Assembly (NCBI GenBank): GCA_018389105.1
Contig: JACATO010000333.1
Coordinates: 868,001 to 932,000 of the forward strand
DNA from: Nautilus pompilius
Taxonomy: Eukaryota; Mollusca; Cephalopoda; Nautilida; Nautilidae
DNA length: 64,000 nucleotides
Direction: 5' to 3'
Numbering within the stretch: the stretch's first letter is position 1; each line of letters begins with the position of its first letter. Positions 51,401 to 62,017 of the stretch are shown piece by piece. Position numbers and translations under genes: made by a program. Below the pieces are notes generated by a model that saw nothing but the letters and a program-made list of their open reading frames with translations, was not told the origin of the DNA and made no database searches.

Positions 51401-52334
51401 AGACCTAGAATTATAGAAGTATAAGTAATGAATTAAATTCCTTGATTTCAGGTCATTTTTTATTCCAAAAATTTCAGTTGCACATTATATTTACTACTAA
51501 ATGATGATAATAAAAGAGTGCAATTGTAAAATGGGTGTCTGTTACCCTAATCAAAGAATTGAAATTAAGATATCATGCATAAGTTTGATACTAAAAGGTA
51601 ACAAATAAATGATTAAATCAGTTTTGTTTATTATTATTGAATAATTAGTTATTCTTATTTGATTCAAGTCATCGTGAAATCTTTTATCAACAGAATTACT
51701 CACCATTCTATGTTTACATGTATGTCACTCATTATTTTTGCAAAAATAAAAAAAACATACAAGCTGTTATATTTAATCAACAAGTTGCCATCATAACTTA
51801 AGCATCTATAGTAATTACTTAGTATAAATTCTATCCAAAAATGAAGATTCTTAAGGAACAATCACATTATGGTCTAAAATAAAGATTTTTGTTTTGGTTA
51901 ACTTTTCTTAAAAGCTTATTTCATGTTGGAAGTCTTAGGCTGGGCTTATTTGTTTAAGCGTGAAATAATCGACCAAGCTGATCGGTAACAAGTTCTATGG
52001 TGCATGTTCATCACTGAAAAAATTTATTTCAAAAGCTTTTGATATAAAAGCTGGATTTAAAAAGATTCGTTTAGCTTGTTTGCAAGAGAAGCCAGTTCCA
52101 ATTGAGCAGACGTGATGGAGCCAAAACATGGGAAGTCAGTGATGGGAGAGAAAGTGACGGTCACTTCACTGCTTCACAAATGTCAGCAATATATTTAAAA
52201 AAAAAATAATTAATTGATCCAAGCGCATTAGCTGTCATATATGCAAGCAATAAATTTGTTTGTTTTTTCTACTATGTTCTTTTAAGGCAATTAACTGTTG
52301 AGTCATAGGCTTTGTTTAGCCCCAGAGAATGAGG

Positions 52335-52475
52335 TGGGGGAGGTGGGAGAGAGAGAGAGAGAGATTTGGAATTAGAAAAAAAAAACAGATATAAAGAGAG
52401 AGATATAGTATGAGAAATAGAAAGATCATTTATAGAGATAGAGGGAGAAGAATATATATTCAGAGAAACAGATAG
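52335..52475. repeat. Purine-rich (GA)n-like tract
   Basis: About 140 bp almost without C on the plus strand: a (GA)n core at about 52346-52364 followed by imperfect GAGA, GATA and GAAA units. It makes a spurious Ser/Leu-rich frame on the minus strand. Confidence 0.8.
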
Positions 52476-52689
52476 AAAAAGAAGCACTTAGTATGATATA
52501 ATATGCAAAGGAAAAGGAAGTCTATAGCTTACACAAGCCACTGTTAATCCCAAATACTTATCAGGCACATTTTAAAATAAGTTTACAGAGCTAAATCTCA
52601 CAACCAACTGTTATTAAAGAAAAACTTTAGATATCTTTTCTACTACTGCATTTAAATAACCTGATGACCTCTCCTACCCAAGTCAGTGG

Positions 52690-53091
52690 CTAATGTAAAA
52701 AATATTTTAAAACTCATCATTTTCAAGCCCTTTAAATATTTAAAAACCTTTATAAAACCCCTCTTAGTCTCCTATAAAATAAATATGGCAACATCAGTAT
52801 TTTTAAAGTCTCTGCATAGGTTAAATTACTAATTTTTCTTACCAGTTAATTAAATCAACTTTGACCTTTTGTGTTATCTAAATCATTCTACAAGTATGGA
52901 TGTCAAGCTTGCACTGCATATTCCCAATATGGCCTAATAAAATCCTTATAAAAAAATAAAAAAAACATTTTTTCCCCCACCTTTATCTCTACAATTTTGT
53001 CTGCTCTGTTAACAGCTGTATGGTGTTGTTTCTTCCATTTTGAATCTGAAATAACTATTCCCAGATCCATCTTATTTGCTTGAAAAATCAT
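52690..53091 (-). mobile_element. Non-LTR retrotransposon fragment (CR1/L2-like ORF2 C-terminus)
   Basis: Minus-strand translation gives KMDLGIVISDSKWKKQHHTA, VNRADKIVEI, then FYKDFIRPYWEYAVQA and, after stops, LTYAETLKILMLPYLFYRRL. These match the reverse transcriptase C-terminal region of CR1/L2-type LINEs (KDLGVxIS...KANxxLGxI...LVRPHLEYAVQVWSPY...YEERLKxLxLPxLxxRRxRGD). The copy is 5' truncated and has stops. Confidence 0.72.
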
Positions 53092-53359
53092 ACCATGCTC
53101 AAATATATAGTTTGCCCCTTAATTTCATTGTGCAAGCTAACACATTTGCATTTACAGACTTCCGTGTAGATGCCCAGCTAGCAAGAATTTTGAGTGACCA
53201 CTGTATTTATGACAAATCCCTCTATTATTTTATTTATTTATTTTTCGTACACAGTCTACAAGGTAAACAACCCTGGTGGAAGAGTGTAGTGCTACAGTTA
53301 TTCTCTAGAAGGCATTGCCAGTCTTGTGCCATGTAGGGCCAAGGAGTGAAATCTCTACC

Positions 53360-53548
53360 AGAACTCTCTGTTTTTTTAGATGTGGGAGGAAACTGGAGTG
53401 CTCAGAGAAAACCTATGCAGCTAGCTGATGGAGAGAATGAAGAAACTATGGCAGTGAAGCATGCCAAAGAGAGTTAATCCCCTGTAAGAATTAAACTCAG
53501 GTCCTACAACCTGGCAGTGTAGTAATCTACCAATGGAGCAATGCTTTG
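53360..53548 (-). mobile_element. tRNA-derived SINE copy
   Basis: The minus-strand head has an A-box-like TTGGTAGATTACTACACT and a B-box-like CTGAGTTTAATTC. The central block TGTGGGAGGAAACTGGAGTG (53381-53400) followed by CTCAGAGAAAACCTATGCAG is the conserved domain also found at 33.54 kb. It is inserted next to a CR1-like fragment. Confidence 0.65.
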
Positions 53549-53850
53549 TTTCTCTTCATCCAAAAATATTTTAATACCTGGTGTAACTTCATTGTCAATG
53601 TTATTTTAAAAATAACAGAATGAGACTCAAGACTGGATCCTGGTACACCACCTCCAACATTTAAGGAAACACTGGATAGATTGTACATTTTAAAATTTTG
53701 TATCGACCATGAAACTCAAACACACTTGCTTATACATACAAATGAATTACATAATTTAATTTTAACAAAAGCAAAATCAGGACAGAGAGCAATTTAAGGG
53801 ATATTCAAATTTCTGTTTTCATTCAGAACATTATCATGAAAACTAATCAG

Positions 53851-53874
53851 TAAAAAAAAAAAAAAAAAAAAAAA
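53851..53874. repeat. Poly(A) tract
   Basis: Over 20 A residues followed by CAACAAAAAAC. It could be a retroelement tail, but no body was recognised to its left. Confidence 0.7.
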
Positions 53875-54699
53875 CAACAAAAAACTAAAGACTGCCAAGT
53901 TCAGGTATGGAGAGTTTGCTGGGAAATAAGTATTTGAAAATTTTAGCAGCACTTAGATGTAGTAAAATAAGTAAAAGTTAGTGTTCTTAAAAGCTAGGGA
54001 AAGAGAAAGATATTATGAAAATATCTAAGTTATAATCTATTATCCAAGAACAAGATAAGGCAATAGAATACTACAAGTTATAAAGAACATTAGTCAAGGT
54101 GTTAAGTATGATTACTAACTCAGAAATCAGTATGTGGTTTGAAACTCTCCCCAAATACATGAAAGCTTTCATGGCCAATGTACTGAGACTTGTTATACAT
54201 TTAAATGAAGAAAAGATTATTGAGACAATGGTTATGTGCTATGTACAGAAGTTAGTTTTGGTCTTTTCCCCATCACCTTATTGGTAGTAATACAACTAAT
54301 AAGCCTACATTTTAGCAATCCTCCCTTGTTGTCATCATTAGGATTTGGTGTGCAGTGTTGTTATTTTTGCACTGGGTGTTACTATTTTTAAAGTGTCTAA
54401 GTACTTGATCTAGTCCCAAACCTATAGCCTACTGATCATTACATTTTTAAATATATCATATCATAATTTGACCAATGAAGATGGCCCAATTGCATGGTAA
54501 ACTAAAGATCATTAAAATGTAGTTTCACTATAAGGGTTCTGATTTTATGAATTTCATAAGGTTCTGAGTTGGCTATCTGTTGAGAAAAGTAATAAAGTAT
54601 GTCATGAAGGATTCTTCCTGTACAGCTGCATTGCAAAGCTGGGTACACTGATGTTCAGTATGCTGTTTTACATTAATTACTTATGTTAAAAATCCTATT

Positions 54700-56465
54700 T
54701 CAAATCCTTTGTCAGGATCAACAACTGCTTCATAACTTGTCATAATCAAATTGCCTTTTCTTTTTCCTCCCATGCTCTGGTATGGGAGATAGGGATAAAG
54801 GCTCTGTTTTCAATTCTTTCACCAACTCCTTGCCATTTATTCTGGTAGCTTGGTATTCATAACCTTAATTTCCTCAACAAGCTTTAATCCAACATCAAAT
54901 TACTAGCTTTAGGATCCCTGCCTTCTTGTGAAAGCACATTCAAAGTATTATACACGCTACCAATCTACCCGATAATGCACAGTTTTAACGTCGACTACAT
55001 TCCCATCTGGTTTCTGACAATGGTTTAATTGCCAATTCTGAAACAAGAGCTTGGAATATTTTCCACCAAATGAAAAGAACAATACATAAATCCGTTGCAA
55101 AATTCAAAAATAAAAAAACAAAACAGCTTCATCAAAGAGATGAGCAACATCTTCAGGCATCAAGTTTCAGTTATGACATCTGCATGGAACAAAAAAAAAC
55201 TCTTGGGTTTAGCTGAAGAATTCTGGATTGAATCCCAACTCTACTACTTTTCATGTTCAGTGTGTTGTCATGACTTTGGCAATCCTTAATCAAAGACAAT
55301 CAAAAGTATGCAGAAATAAATAAATAAATGAGTCAACTCCAGACCAGTAGCTTTTAAAAACAATAGAAAATTCTCTCTAATTTGATCATCAATATCTTTT
55401 ATCAACACAACAGAAAGAGTAAATAAAATTAGCTCAACAAAAAAAAAAAAGATCTGATAAGCAATTAAGTACAACTGAGTAATGCTTTACTGCCTTGATG
55501 TTCATTAAAATGCTCTCCCTGATTATGTTAGTTATGATTTCAAGCAATTTTCCCTGCACACATTTCTGAGATATTGGTCATGAATTTTGTCACTTATTAT
55601 CCTTCTTACATGCTCTTGCATAACTGAGTCAAACTTGTCAGAAAAGCTACACCAAACCCAAGAAATAACCATCGTTCTGTTCATAAAGCTTATCATAGCT
55701 GCCTCAAGGGGCAAGATTGTGCTTTGCAAATATTCCATAATTGCTGTCAATCTTTACTAACACATTTTGCCACTGCTGCTTCTCCACATCTAGTTTTCTT
55801 GTCGATAGTGTCTCTTGTTCTGAGTCTATTTTCAAGCTCCAGCCAACAGTGTAGACTCTGAATGTGATGTGAAGATGATTCATGCTAATTCAGATATTTA
55901 GGAATGTTGTTCCAGTCACCAGTACTTCCAGAAACTAACTGAATAGTTGTAGTGGAAAATATTCTGCAACAAAACAGTAAGCAAGCCATTATCTGTCAGT
56001 TGTTTTACCATTATTAAGTCTACACGAATAATTAAGTGGCATGAATCTTCTATTGATTTTGCCTTTTGGAAAATTTTGATCCAGAGCTCTCATTAATCCC
56101 TTTTTTGTCTTTGTTATTATTAAAAACAAATTTTTAAATCTATTATTACTGGCCAGAATCCAGAATCATCTGATGAAGCAAATGAATAACTGAATCTTCT
56201 AGCTCTGCAACACTGGCAGTTGTAGATAGCTCTGATTCAGGAGGGTGACTGGTATCACTGTCCCTGCTTTGCTCCTCAAAAAATTTGTTTAAGTTGTCCT
56301 TTGATAGTAATGCAACAGTCAGAAGGTGAGTCAGTTTCAGCTGCAGTTGAACATGTATCTAGTTCATCTGTTTTTAGAAATTCTTCCAGTGTCCCTAACT
56401 GACTAGAAAGGAATTCTTCAGACTCACATTTTCTTTTTCTTTTCTGAAAATTAGATAACTACCTC
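54700..56465 (-). pseudogene. hAT transposase fossil, TTF-finger/DUF4371 group
   Basis: Minus-strand blocks in family order: basic start KRKRKCESEEFLSSQLGTLE (about 56460); an acidic Ser/Thr-rich linker; DDSGFWPVIIDL; a TTF-like block KGKINRRFMPLNY with basic residues; MTAIMEYLQSTILPLEAA and FDSVMQEHVRRIISDKIHDQ (55750-55532), matching the family's KFDPVMQEHIRRIxxxEIHDHYLG; an ETRWEC piece (about 55010-54990); and KELKTEPLSLSPI followed by a basic RKKKRQFDYD motif (about 54830-54750). Numerous stops occur. No terminal repeats were identified. The catalytic domain is largely eroded between 55.5 and 55.0 kb. Confidence 0.72.
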
Positions 56466-56469
56466 TTTA

Positions 56470-57845
56470 GGAAATATTTCTGGGGACAAATAATGTGAGT
56501 TAAATTTAGATGTTTATCAATCAAGTTTTAAATCATTAACCAAAATAATAGCATTCTTTTTTACAATTTTTAGATTGGACTTAATAATATTAGCTATCTT
56601 AAAAGTTGCTATCTAAATACTTTAGTAAATAAAGCATTAAACATATTTAATAATTAAAAACTATTTACACTACCACACAAAAATGCATTTAGAAAAAACT
56701 TACAGCAAATAACAAGAATTTCAGTAAATAGTGAAGGCCAACAAGTAATAAGGATAAGGAAGAAATGGACAATGACATTGGATAGCAATGAGGTATGGCT
56801 ACTCCAGAAAGAATCAGTCAAGAGAATGGCTGATGACACAAGCACAAGTCTGTGAAGCTCACTTCCAAAGCAGTTAGCACTGTCTATCATTCTTGATAAT
56901 CGCTTCTCCAGGTCTTGCCTGGCAGCTCCTCCCATGAGAAAACTAAGTCTCATTACTACAGTATATATTCAATACTAGTAGACAAAATCTGAGCAACCAA
57001 ATACAAGATATTTACTAGAGACCAATAACTATAAGGAAAATCATCAAACTGTGAGGACTAAAAACTAAAACAGCTAAGTGAGAACTATAAATGTATATAC
57101 TAAAAGATAAGAGGAATGCTGGGTGGGCTATGTGAAAAAAAAAGTTGATGTGTGTCCCTTTTTTCATTCACATAATTCCCCCTTTGTCAACCAGACTTTG
57201 CCTGTCAAAGAACAGAAATAGCACAAGACTAGGTGAACAAAGGATAAGGCCAGAAGAGAGCACACAGCTTTGGGTGACCAAAAAAATGAAAGTAGCTGAT
57301 CCCACCTCTTTTTGTGAATTGTCCCACAACTATGCCACCTCACAGCCCACTTTATTCTGGTAATTCTGTGCTAACACTATATATAGAAAGTTTTGTAGTG
57401 GAAATTAGCTTTGTTAGTTACTTTCATACCAGTGTGTGCATTCCAGTAAAGTGTACACCCTTACTAAAACCTTTATACAGTTGCATGCTAATGCTCTTGA
57501 CTATAGGGCTTAGTTTTGGGCTCACTGACCAAGAAGCTGGCTGTCCAATGTTGTTTAATATGCAACAGTTGATTTGAATTAGGTGCCTTTATATCATTAA
57601 AACCATGGCTGAGATAATGGTTAACCCAACTGGTGTACTGCTCATGGGAAGTTTAATAGCTAAAATTCAGATGAGTGTCCCAGCAGGTAAGCCTGAGAAT
57701 GGTAGACATCTGCACCAGGGAGGCCATGATTAAGACGCTTCCTGCCTTAGTTATTGACATTGGTGGTAGGGTTTGCTAACTAACCTATCCAATGTGGAAT
57801 CCCCTCCAAACTAATGCCCCATGCAGCCACCAGCCCTGTCCACAT
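56470..57845. other. No supportable gene
   Basis: Unassigned sequence between the DUF4371 hAT fossil and the Tc1 fragment. Open frames at 57145-57577 have no recognisable motif and may be decayed transposon DNA. Confidence 0.35.
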
Positions 57846-57849
57846 TGGG

Positions 57850-58085
57850 TCAAGATGGTCAACCAGTATCTAGAGCACAAGACAAATGTCTGAAGGAAAT
57901 ACGCAACTCTCCAAACTTTATTCCAATTAAACATGTTTGGAACATACTTCAGGCCATCATTGAAAAACGCCTTGTGCAACCACAAGCCTTGCAGGAACTT
58001 GGTGACTCTCTCATAGGGGAATGAAACAATTTAGCCCAGATCACCATTCAGAGACTCATCAGGAACACAAGACATTAGTGCCCCT
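57850..58085 (+). pseudogene. Second Tc1/mariner transposase C-terminal fragment
   Basis: The frame reads NSPNFIPIKHVWNILQAIIE, then VQPQALQELGDSLIGE, a stop, then NNLAQITIQRLIRNTRH. This aligns with the Tc1-like SPDLNPIEHVWDxLGRR...QPQTLQELxxALxEEWNNIPQxxIxRLIxSM tail. The stop replaces the usual Trp before NN. Upstream sequence could not be assigned. Confidence 0.72.
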
Positions 58086-58089
58086 CAAA

Positions 58090-59220
58090 ATGAATTTGTT
58101 ATTTGTAAAAAAAAAAAAAGATTAGATTTTGCACTCTGTCTCAATAACTAGAAGTATTTTGTGTTTGTTGCTCCATTGTGACATCATTATGTAATATCTT
58201 TGTCTTCTGCCAACATTAATGTCTCCTTAAAGATACACATTCCAGCTTTGCTTTCTTTATGGTACCTAACAACATTATAGCATTGACTTTGTATCACTTT
58301 ATCTGTAGCAATTTTTTAGTAGTATATCAATAATTTTTGTGAAAATATGTTAAGACCTCGTCCCAAGTGAGTATGAATAACATGTGATGAGAGTGCGATA
58401 GTATACAGTATGAATGCCAACCCCACATTCAGGCTTAATCAAACCCTAGTATGTATGAAGAGTGCAACATCTTCAAAAGACTATCCAAGTGCGCTGTCTT
58501 TCTGTGAACACTATCCCAAATTTTGAAGCAAAATCTCATGTACAATGGCCATACTGAATTCTATCACAGCTGAACATAGAGATACAACCCTGATGTAGTT
58601 TTTATATCACCAATAGTAACATAACCTATTCCTCCACAATGTTAGGGTGATTATACCATTGAAGGTACAATGAAATAATACCTGTAATGTTTTCATTAGC
58701 CTTATATTCAGACTAAATGCACAGTTCAATCAACAACTGACAGCTTATAGGTACAAGATGTGGGATGTAATATTACGAATAGGATCACATCATACAGACA
58801 TTGCTGACCTATTTAAAATGTTTACAAGTTACAAATTGATAAGCTGAGGCCCATCAAAATTTACAAATGAAAATCCTATGCAACTTCATAAAACTGCATG
58901 TAAAAATACAACTGCAAAATCTCCTGAACTTGCATCCATTTTCATGAGTCAGACAAGGATAATGACTCAGTGACTTTATTTACAAGTTTAAAAAATGAAT
59001 AGCAACAGCAATAGTGATATGCACATTTACACTCCTTTGAAAAAAAAACACAAACCAAACAACATACCAATTAGTATCATCATGTAACACGTTGTATTCA
59101 GGTAATGTCATATTTATTTCTGATATTAAGATAACAATAGTGATGCTATATATATATATATATATATATTATCTCCACTACAGCCATCTATAATTTACTT
59201 AAAACATGTGAATATAATAA
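58090..59220. other. No supportable gene
   Basis: Unassigned sequence, less A+T-biased at 58.35-58.65 kb. No motif recognised. Confidence 0.35.
59147..59169. repeat. (TA)n microsatellite
   Basis: About eleven TA units, 55 bp left of the Tigger-like end. Confidence 0.9.
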
Positions 59221-59223
59221 CTA

Positions 59224-59515
59224 CAGGTTGAGAATCCCTTATCTGAAATCCTTAGGGGCCAAATGTGTTTCAGATTCTGGAGTTTTTTTGATTTTGGAAT
59301 ATAGATATGCCAACATAATTTGGTAGCTAAAATTTGGTAGCTAACCAACTGGGGAGTGGGTACTGGGCACAAGTTCATTTACAACATTATAACTGCATAT
59401 AGATACATATAGCCTACAGGTAGTTTTATGCAATATTTCTAATCATTTTGTGCATGAAACCATAAGAAAAAGATGTACATTTAACCATCAGAAAGGTAAG
59501 CTATCACTACGGTAG
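59224..59515 (+). mobile_element. Tigger/MER46-like DNA transposon end
   Basis: A TA target dinucleotide (59222-59223) precedes CAGGTTGAGAATCCCTTATC, followed by TTAGGGGCC and TTTTTTTGATTTTGGAATAT. Further in are CATATAGCCTACAGGTAGTT and ATTTTGTGCATGAAACCATA, then AACCATCAGAAAGG. From memory this order matches a Tigger-related (MER46-like) family of mammalian genomes. No transposase is present and the opposite end is missing, so this is a truncated non-autonomous copy. Confidence 0.55.
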
Positions 59516-60241
59516 GCCTATTGGTAGCCATCACTTGAGAGGATGCTGCCAAGGCATGTAAAGTGACATGTTCTTTATTGAGCCATTGGTGGTAATAATG
59601 TTCAGTAAGACCAATTGAAGCAAATTTTCCCCCTACACTCACATTGAGTGCAAATGCCTATGGGAACCAGCCTGTAATAAGCTGCAGGTCTTGTTCTGTA
59701 TGACTGAAGAGAGTGCAGCTCAAAGTCAACAAATCCAACAACGTTCATAGAAAATAAGGCAGGCACTAACAAAGTTAAAAAAGAAAAAAAAAATAACTTC
59801 TTCAAAACAACTTGTATTACAACATACTGGATGATTAATTACATCCAACAAAAAATTTGAATTCAGTAAAAGCTAAAATATGTTGAACACAGAAAAAAGA
59901 CAACAAGTTTTAGTTTAATAACCCATCACCTTGTGAGAACTTAAGACAACAGTCTAATTCAGTATTATTTTAACAAGTTCTAGAAAAAAATTTTAAATAA
60001 AAATAGTTTTAATCCATGAAGCAAACAATATTTTTAACTACAAAGTTATCAAATTAAAATCTCATACTTAAATGCATAATTTTTATATACATTTCACACA
60101 TTTACATTTTATTGTTGTTGTTACCCAAAAAATAAACAAAAAACACTTACCCTATTTTGCAACTGCAATTCTGTTTATCCCAAACAAACTCAAAACAGCA
60201 GGCCATGTCACTCACTGCCACAAGTGTTAGGTTACAAATAT

Positions 60242-60260
60242 ATTTATTGTTCTTTTTATT
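60242..60260 (-). terminator. TEN1 poly(A) signals
   Basis: Two AATAAA hexamers on the minus strand (TTTATT on plus at 60242-60247 and 60255-60260) lie about 230-245 nt after the TEN1 stop. No earlier AATAAA was noticed in this stretch, so they probably set the 3' end of the transcript. Confidence 0.6.
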
Positions 60261-60486
60261 TTAAAATTCTATTACCAGCCAAACACATTCTACCTTCAAT
60301 AACATAACTTTTCAGAATACTTGTTGCCCTAGAGAAAACAAAATACATGGAAAAACAATTTAAAAACAAAACATTTAAAAAAAGAAAAGAAAAGAAAAGA
60401 GGCCATTTATACATTTTGATACCAAGCTGTTAACACATGAAGTTATGAAGTGTTTAGAATGGCCTCAGCACTGTCAGTCTTTGGAG

Positions 60487-60805
60487 TTAATTTTGACATT
60501 TCCATTCAGTGAAGCAAGGTGAAGATTGTGTGGAGCTGAGGGCTCTTTTTTTTAAGTAATCCCGCTGAAGTTCCAGGGCCATCTCATACATGGTAAGATC
60601 CAATGTGTCAACACAACGTACAACTCTGGCCTTTAGTATTATGGAATGTCTGTCCTTTTGACAATCCAGTTCTCCAATAAACTGAAAGAGAGATCCAGTC
60701 ACAGCAGAAAAAGGTTCAATAAGTCTGGTGTCCACCCACAAACTGTGTGTGTTCTTCATGTCTGTAATTCTTGCTTCACAGTTACAAACATTATGTTCAA
60801 CCAAT
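60487..60805 (-). CDS. TEN1: TEN1 coding exon 2 (last coding exon)
   Basis: The acceptor is a long T tract followed by TTCAG at 60810-60806. The exon opens with the A that completes the Arg codon, runs 319 nt and ends in TAA at 60489-60487. It carries nearly all of the OB-fold core and the C-terminal helix. The intron between the two exons is 815 nt. Confidence 0.92.
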
Positions 60806-61730
60806 CTGAACAAAAAAAAAAAACAAACAAACTAATTTCCATGCCAACTGCATGAATAATATCAGATATTACAAAAATTAACTTTTCTTTTCATACATAA
60901 AGCATAGTCATTGCATAGAAATTCAAACCACCAAGAATCCATGAGATTAAATGAGAAAAAATGAATTTCCATCCACAGTATTTACTCAAAAGAATAGAAT
61001 TAATTCCTTATTAGATATTCTATACAAAATGCTTTAATGGATTTTTTGTCACTGTTTCAAAAAACTATGGAAGAACAACCATTTCATTTTAACAAAGAAA
61101 ACCTTTCCTGCCAGCTGCCTGGTGTACTTTCTATTTTAAAATCGTACTAACCACACCTCTGCATTCTTCTTCGTTTAAATCAACTTCAATAACTATCTAA
61201 AATTTAAACAAATATTAAAACTCAGATTTCCTGGAGCTGACTTTAAATTTATTGAAATATCCGCTATATATCATAATTTCATTTTATGTTCAAAGGGAGA
61301 TAATTCTATGTCCAAAATAAACGAAGTAACCTCCCCTTAAAATATCTATGAGGATTTGGCAATAAACAAATCACCAAACTGACTGTTTTCGACGAAGAAC
61401 GCTTTATATTCTTAAAATGAAGTTAATTTAGCCAAAATATCATACCAAGTATGAGTGCACCAGCTTAAATAAACTTATTACGAAACAAAATTGAGAGTAA
61501 TTAATAATCTGACAGCGAGTGTCTTACTGTATATAACATAAAGGTGAAATTTATAAATACAGTTATATACTGAAGAAAATTTGTTTAAACGCAATTCTAA
61601 TAAATATAATTCTGTCTTACCGTCCATTTATTCTAATTGATTTTCCTTCTAATGCTTCCAAACTGGTCTTTGAGGAATGTAAGTCCTTTAACAATACCGG
61701 CTCGCCATGTTGAGGCAGATTTCCCGCCAT
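60487..61730 (-). CDS. TEN1: TEN1, CST telomere-capping complex subunit (two coding exons)
   Basis: TEN1 is the small OB-fold subunit of the CTC1-STN1-TEN1 complex, which binds single-stranded telomeric DNA and recruits polymerase alpha-primase in the nucleus. Joining 61730-61621 to 60805-60487 gives 429 nt, or 142 codons plus stop. The split codon CG|A restores the frame exactly. The central part aligns by eye with the vertebrate family: a GRL strand, then RLIEPFSAVTGSLFQFIGEL, then a basic segment ending in KARVVRCVD and a C-terminal helix with an LELQRDYLKKR-type end. As I recall, human TEN1 is about 123 residues; the extra length here is at the N-terminus and in a Ser/Thr-rich tail after the last helix. 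The start is the first ATG in a CpG-rich promoter and gives an MAGN N-terminus. Identification rests on pattern recognition, not a search, but agreement across the exon junction makes it firm. Confidence 0.93.
61621..61730 (-). CDS. TEN1: TEN1 coding exon 1
   Basis: This is 110 nt from the ATG at 61730-61728 to the donor GTAAGA starting at 61620. It encodes 36 residues plus two bases of an Arg codon (phase 2). The ATG context AAAATGGCGGGAAA resembles a combined YY1/E2F-type start-site motif. Confidence 0.88.
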
Positions 61731-61925
61731 TTTTGATAAGATCTATTTAAATAAATCTGACTATTCACTGTAGCAAAAGTGCATTGTTTCTAAAGCAAGA
61801 AATATATTATATAAGTCATTAAAAATAGATATTTATTGAAAATCATGGTTTCATAGTTTGTTTTTGTTTTTTTTTGTACGGTTACCATGGCGACCTCCTA
61901 AAATAAACTTCCTGACGCAGTCAGT
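61731..61925. promoter_or_regulatory. Bidirectional promoter between TEN1 and the plus-strand gene
   Basis: Only 195 bp separate the two divergent start codons. Both ATGs sit in ATGGCGG contexts, a common feature of TATA-less promoters with YY1-like sites. The sequence has more CpG than surrounding DNA. A near-consensus RFX X-box lies 32 bp upstream of the plus-strand ATG. The transcription starts themselves cannot be located from sequence. Confidence 0.65.
61881..61894. promoter_or_regulatory. RFX X-box (GTTACCATGGCGAC)
   Basis: The 14-mer is one base from the palindromic X-box consensus GTTACCATGGCAAC/GTTGCCATGGTAAC bound by RFX factors, which drive ciliary genes across animals. Its place in a short divergent promoter, just upstream of the plus-strand start, is typical. 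It also contains an ATG opening a 4-codon upstream ORF. A chance match is possible but unlikely at this quality and position. Confidence 0.6.
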
Positions 61926-62017
61926 ATGGCGGCCTATGGGAGGATCAGTTACCAGAGATGGGAGAAGGATAGCTGCTGGGTGAAACCTGGGGACTGTTAT
62001 TTAAGAACAAGTGTTTG
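61926..62017 (+). CDS. First coding exon of an unrecognised gene, divergent from TEN1
   Basis: This is a 92-nt open exon from ATG at 61926 to a strong donor (TTTG|GTAAGT) after 62017. It encodes 30 residues plus two bases (phase 2). The peptide begins MAAYGRISYQRWEK and continues with a Trp/Cys-containing stretch (SCWVKPGDCYLRTS). I do not recognise the family. The first 20 residues have no hydrophobic run, so a classical signal peptide is unlikely. The ATG lies in a CAGTATGGCGGCC context and just downstream of the RFX X-box, so a ciliary or centrosomal role is a reasonable guess but only a guess. No convincing second coding exon was found before 64000; the intron probably runs past the window edge. 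Confidence 0.6.

Larger units (their letters stand above)
46351..52330. other. No supportable gene except the orphan frame at 48 kb
   Basis: Near 46495 an AAAATGGCGCGG|GTAAAT motif could be a tiny plus-strand first exon (three codons). The 51.0-51.35 and 51.93-52.16 kb segments are non-repetitive and less biased, and might be conserved non-coding elements. The rest is A+T-rich. Confidence 0.35.

Noticed and set aside
52272..52487. Ser/Leu-rich minus-strand frame
   Set aside because: It is the translation of the purine-rich tract.
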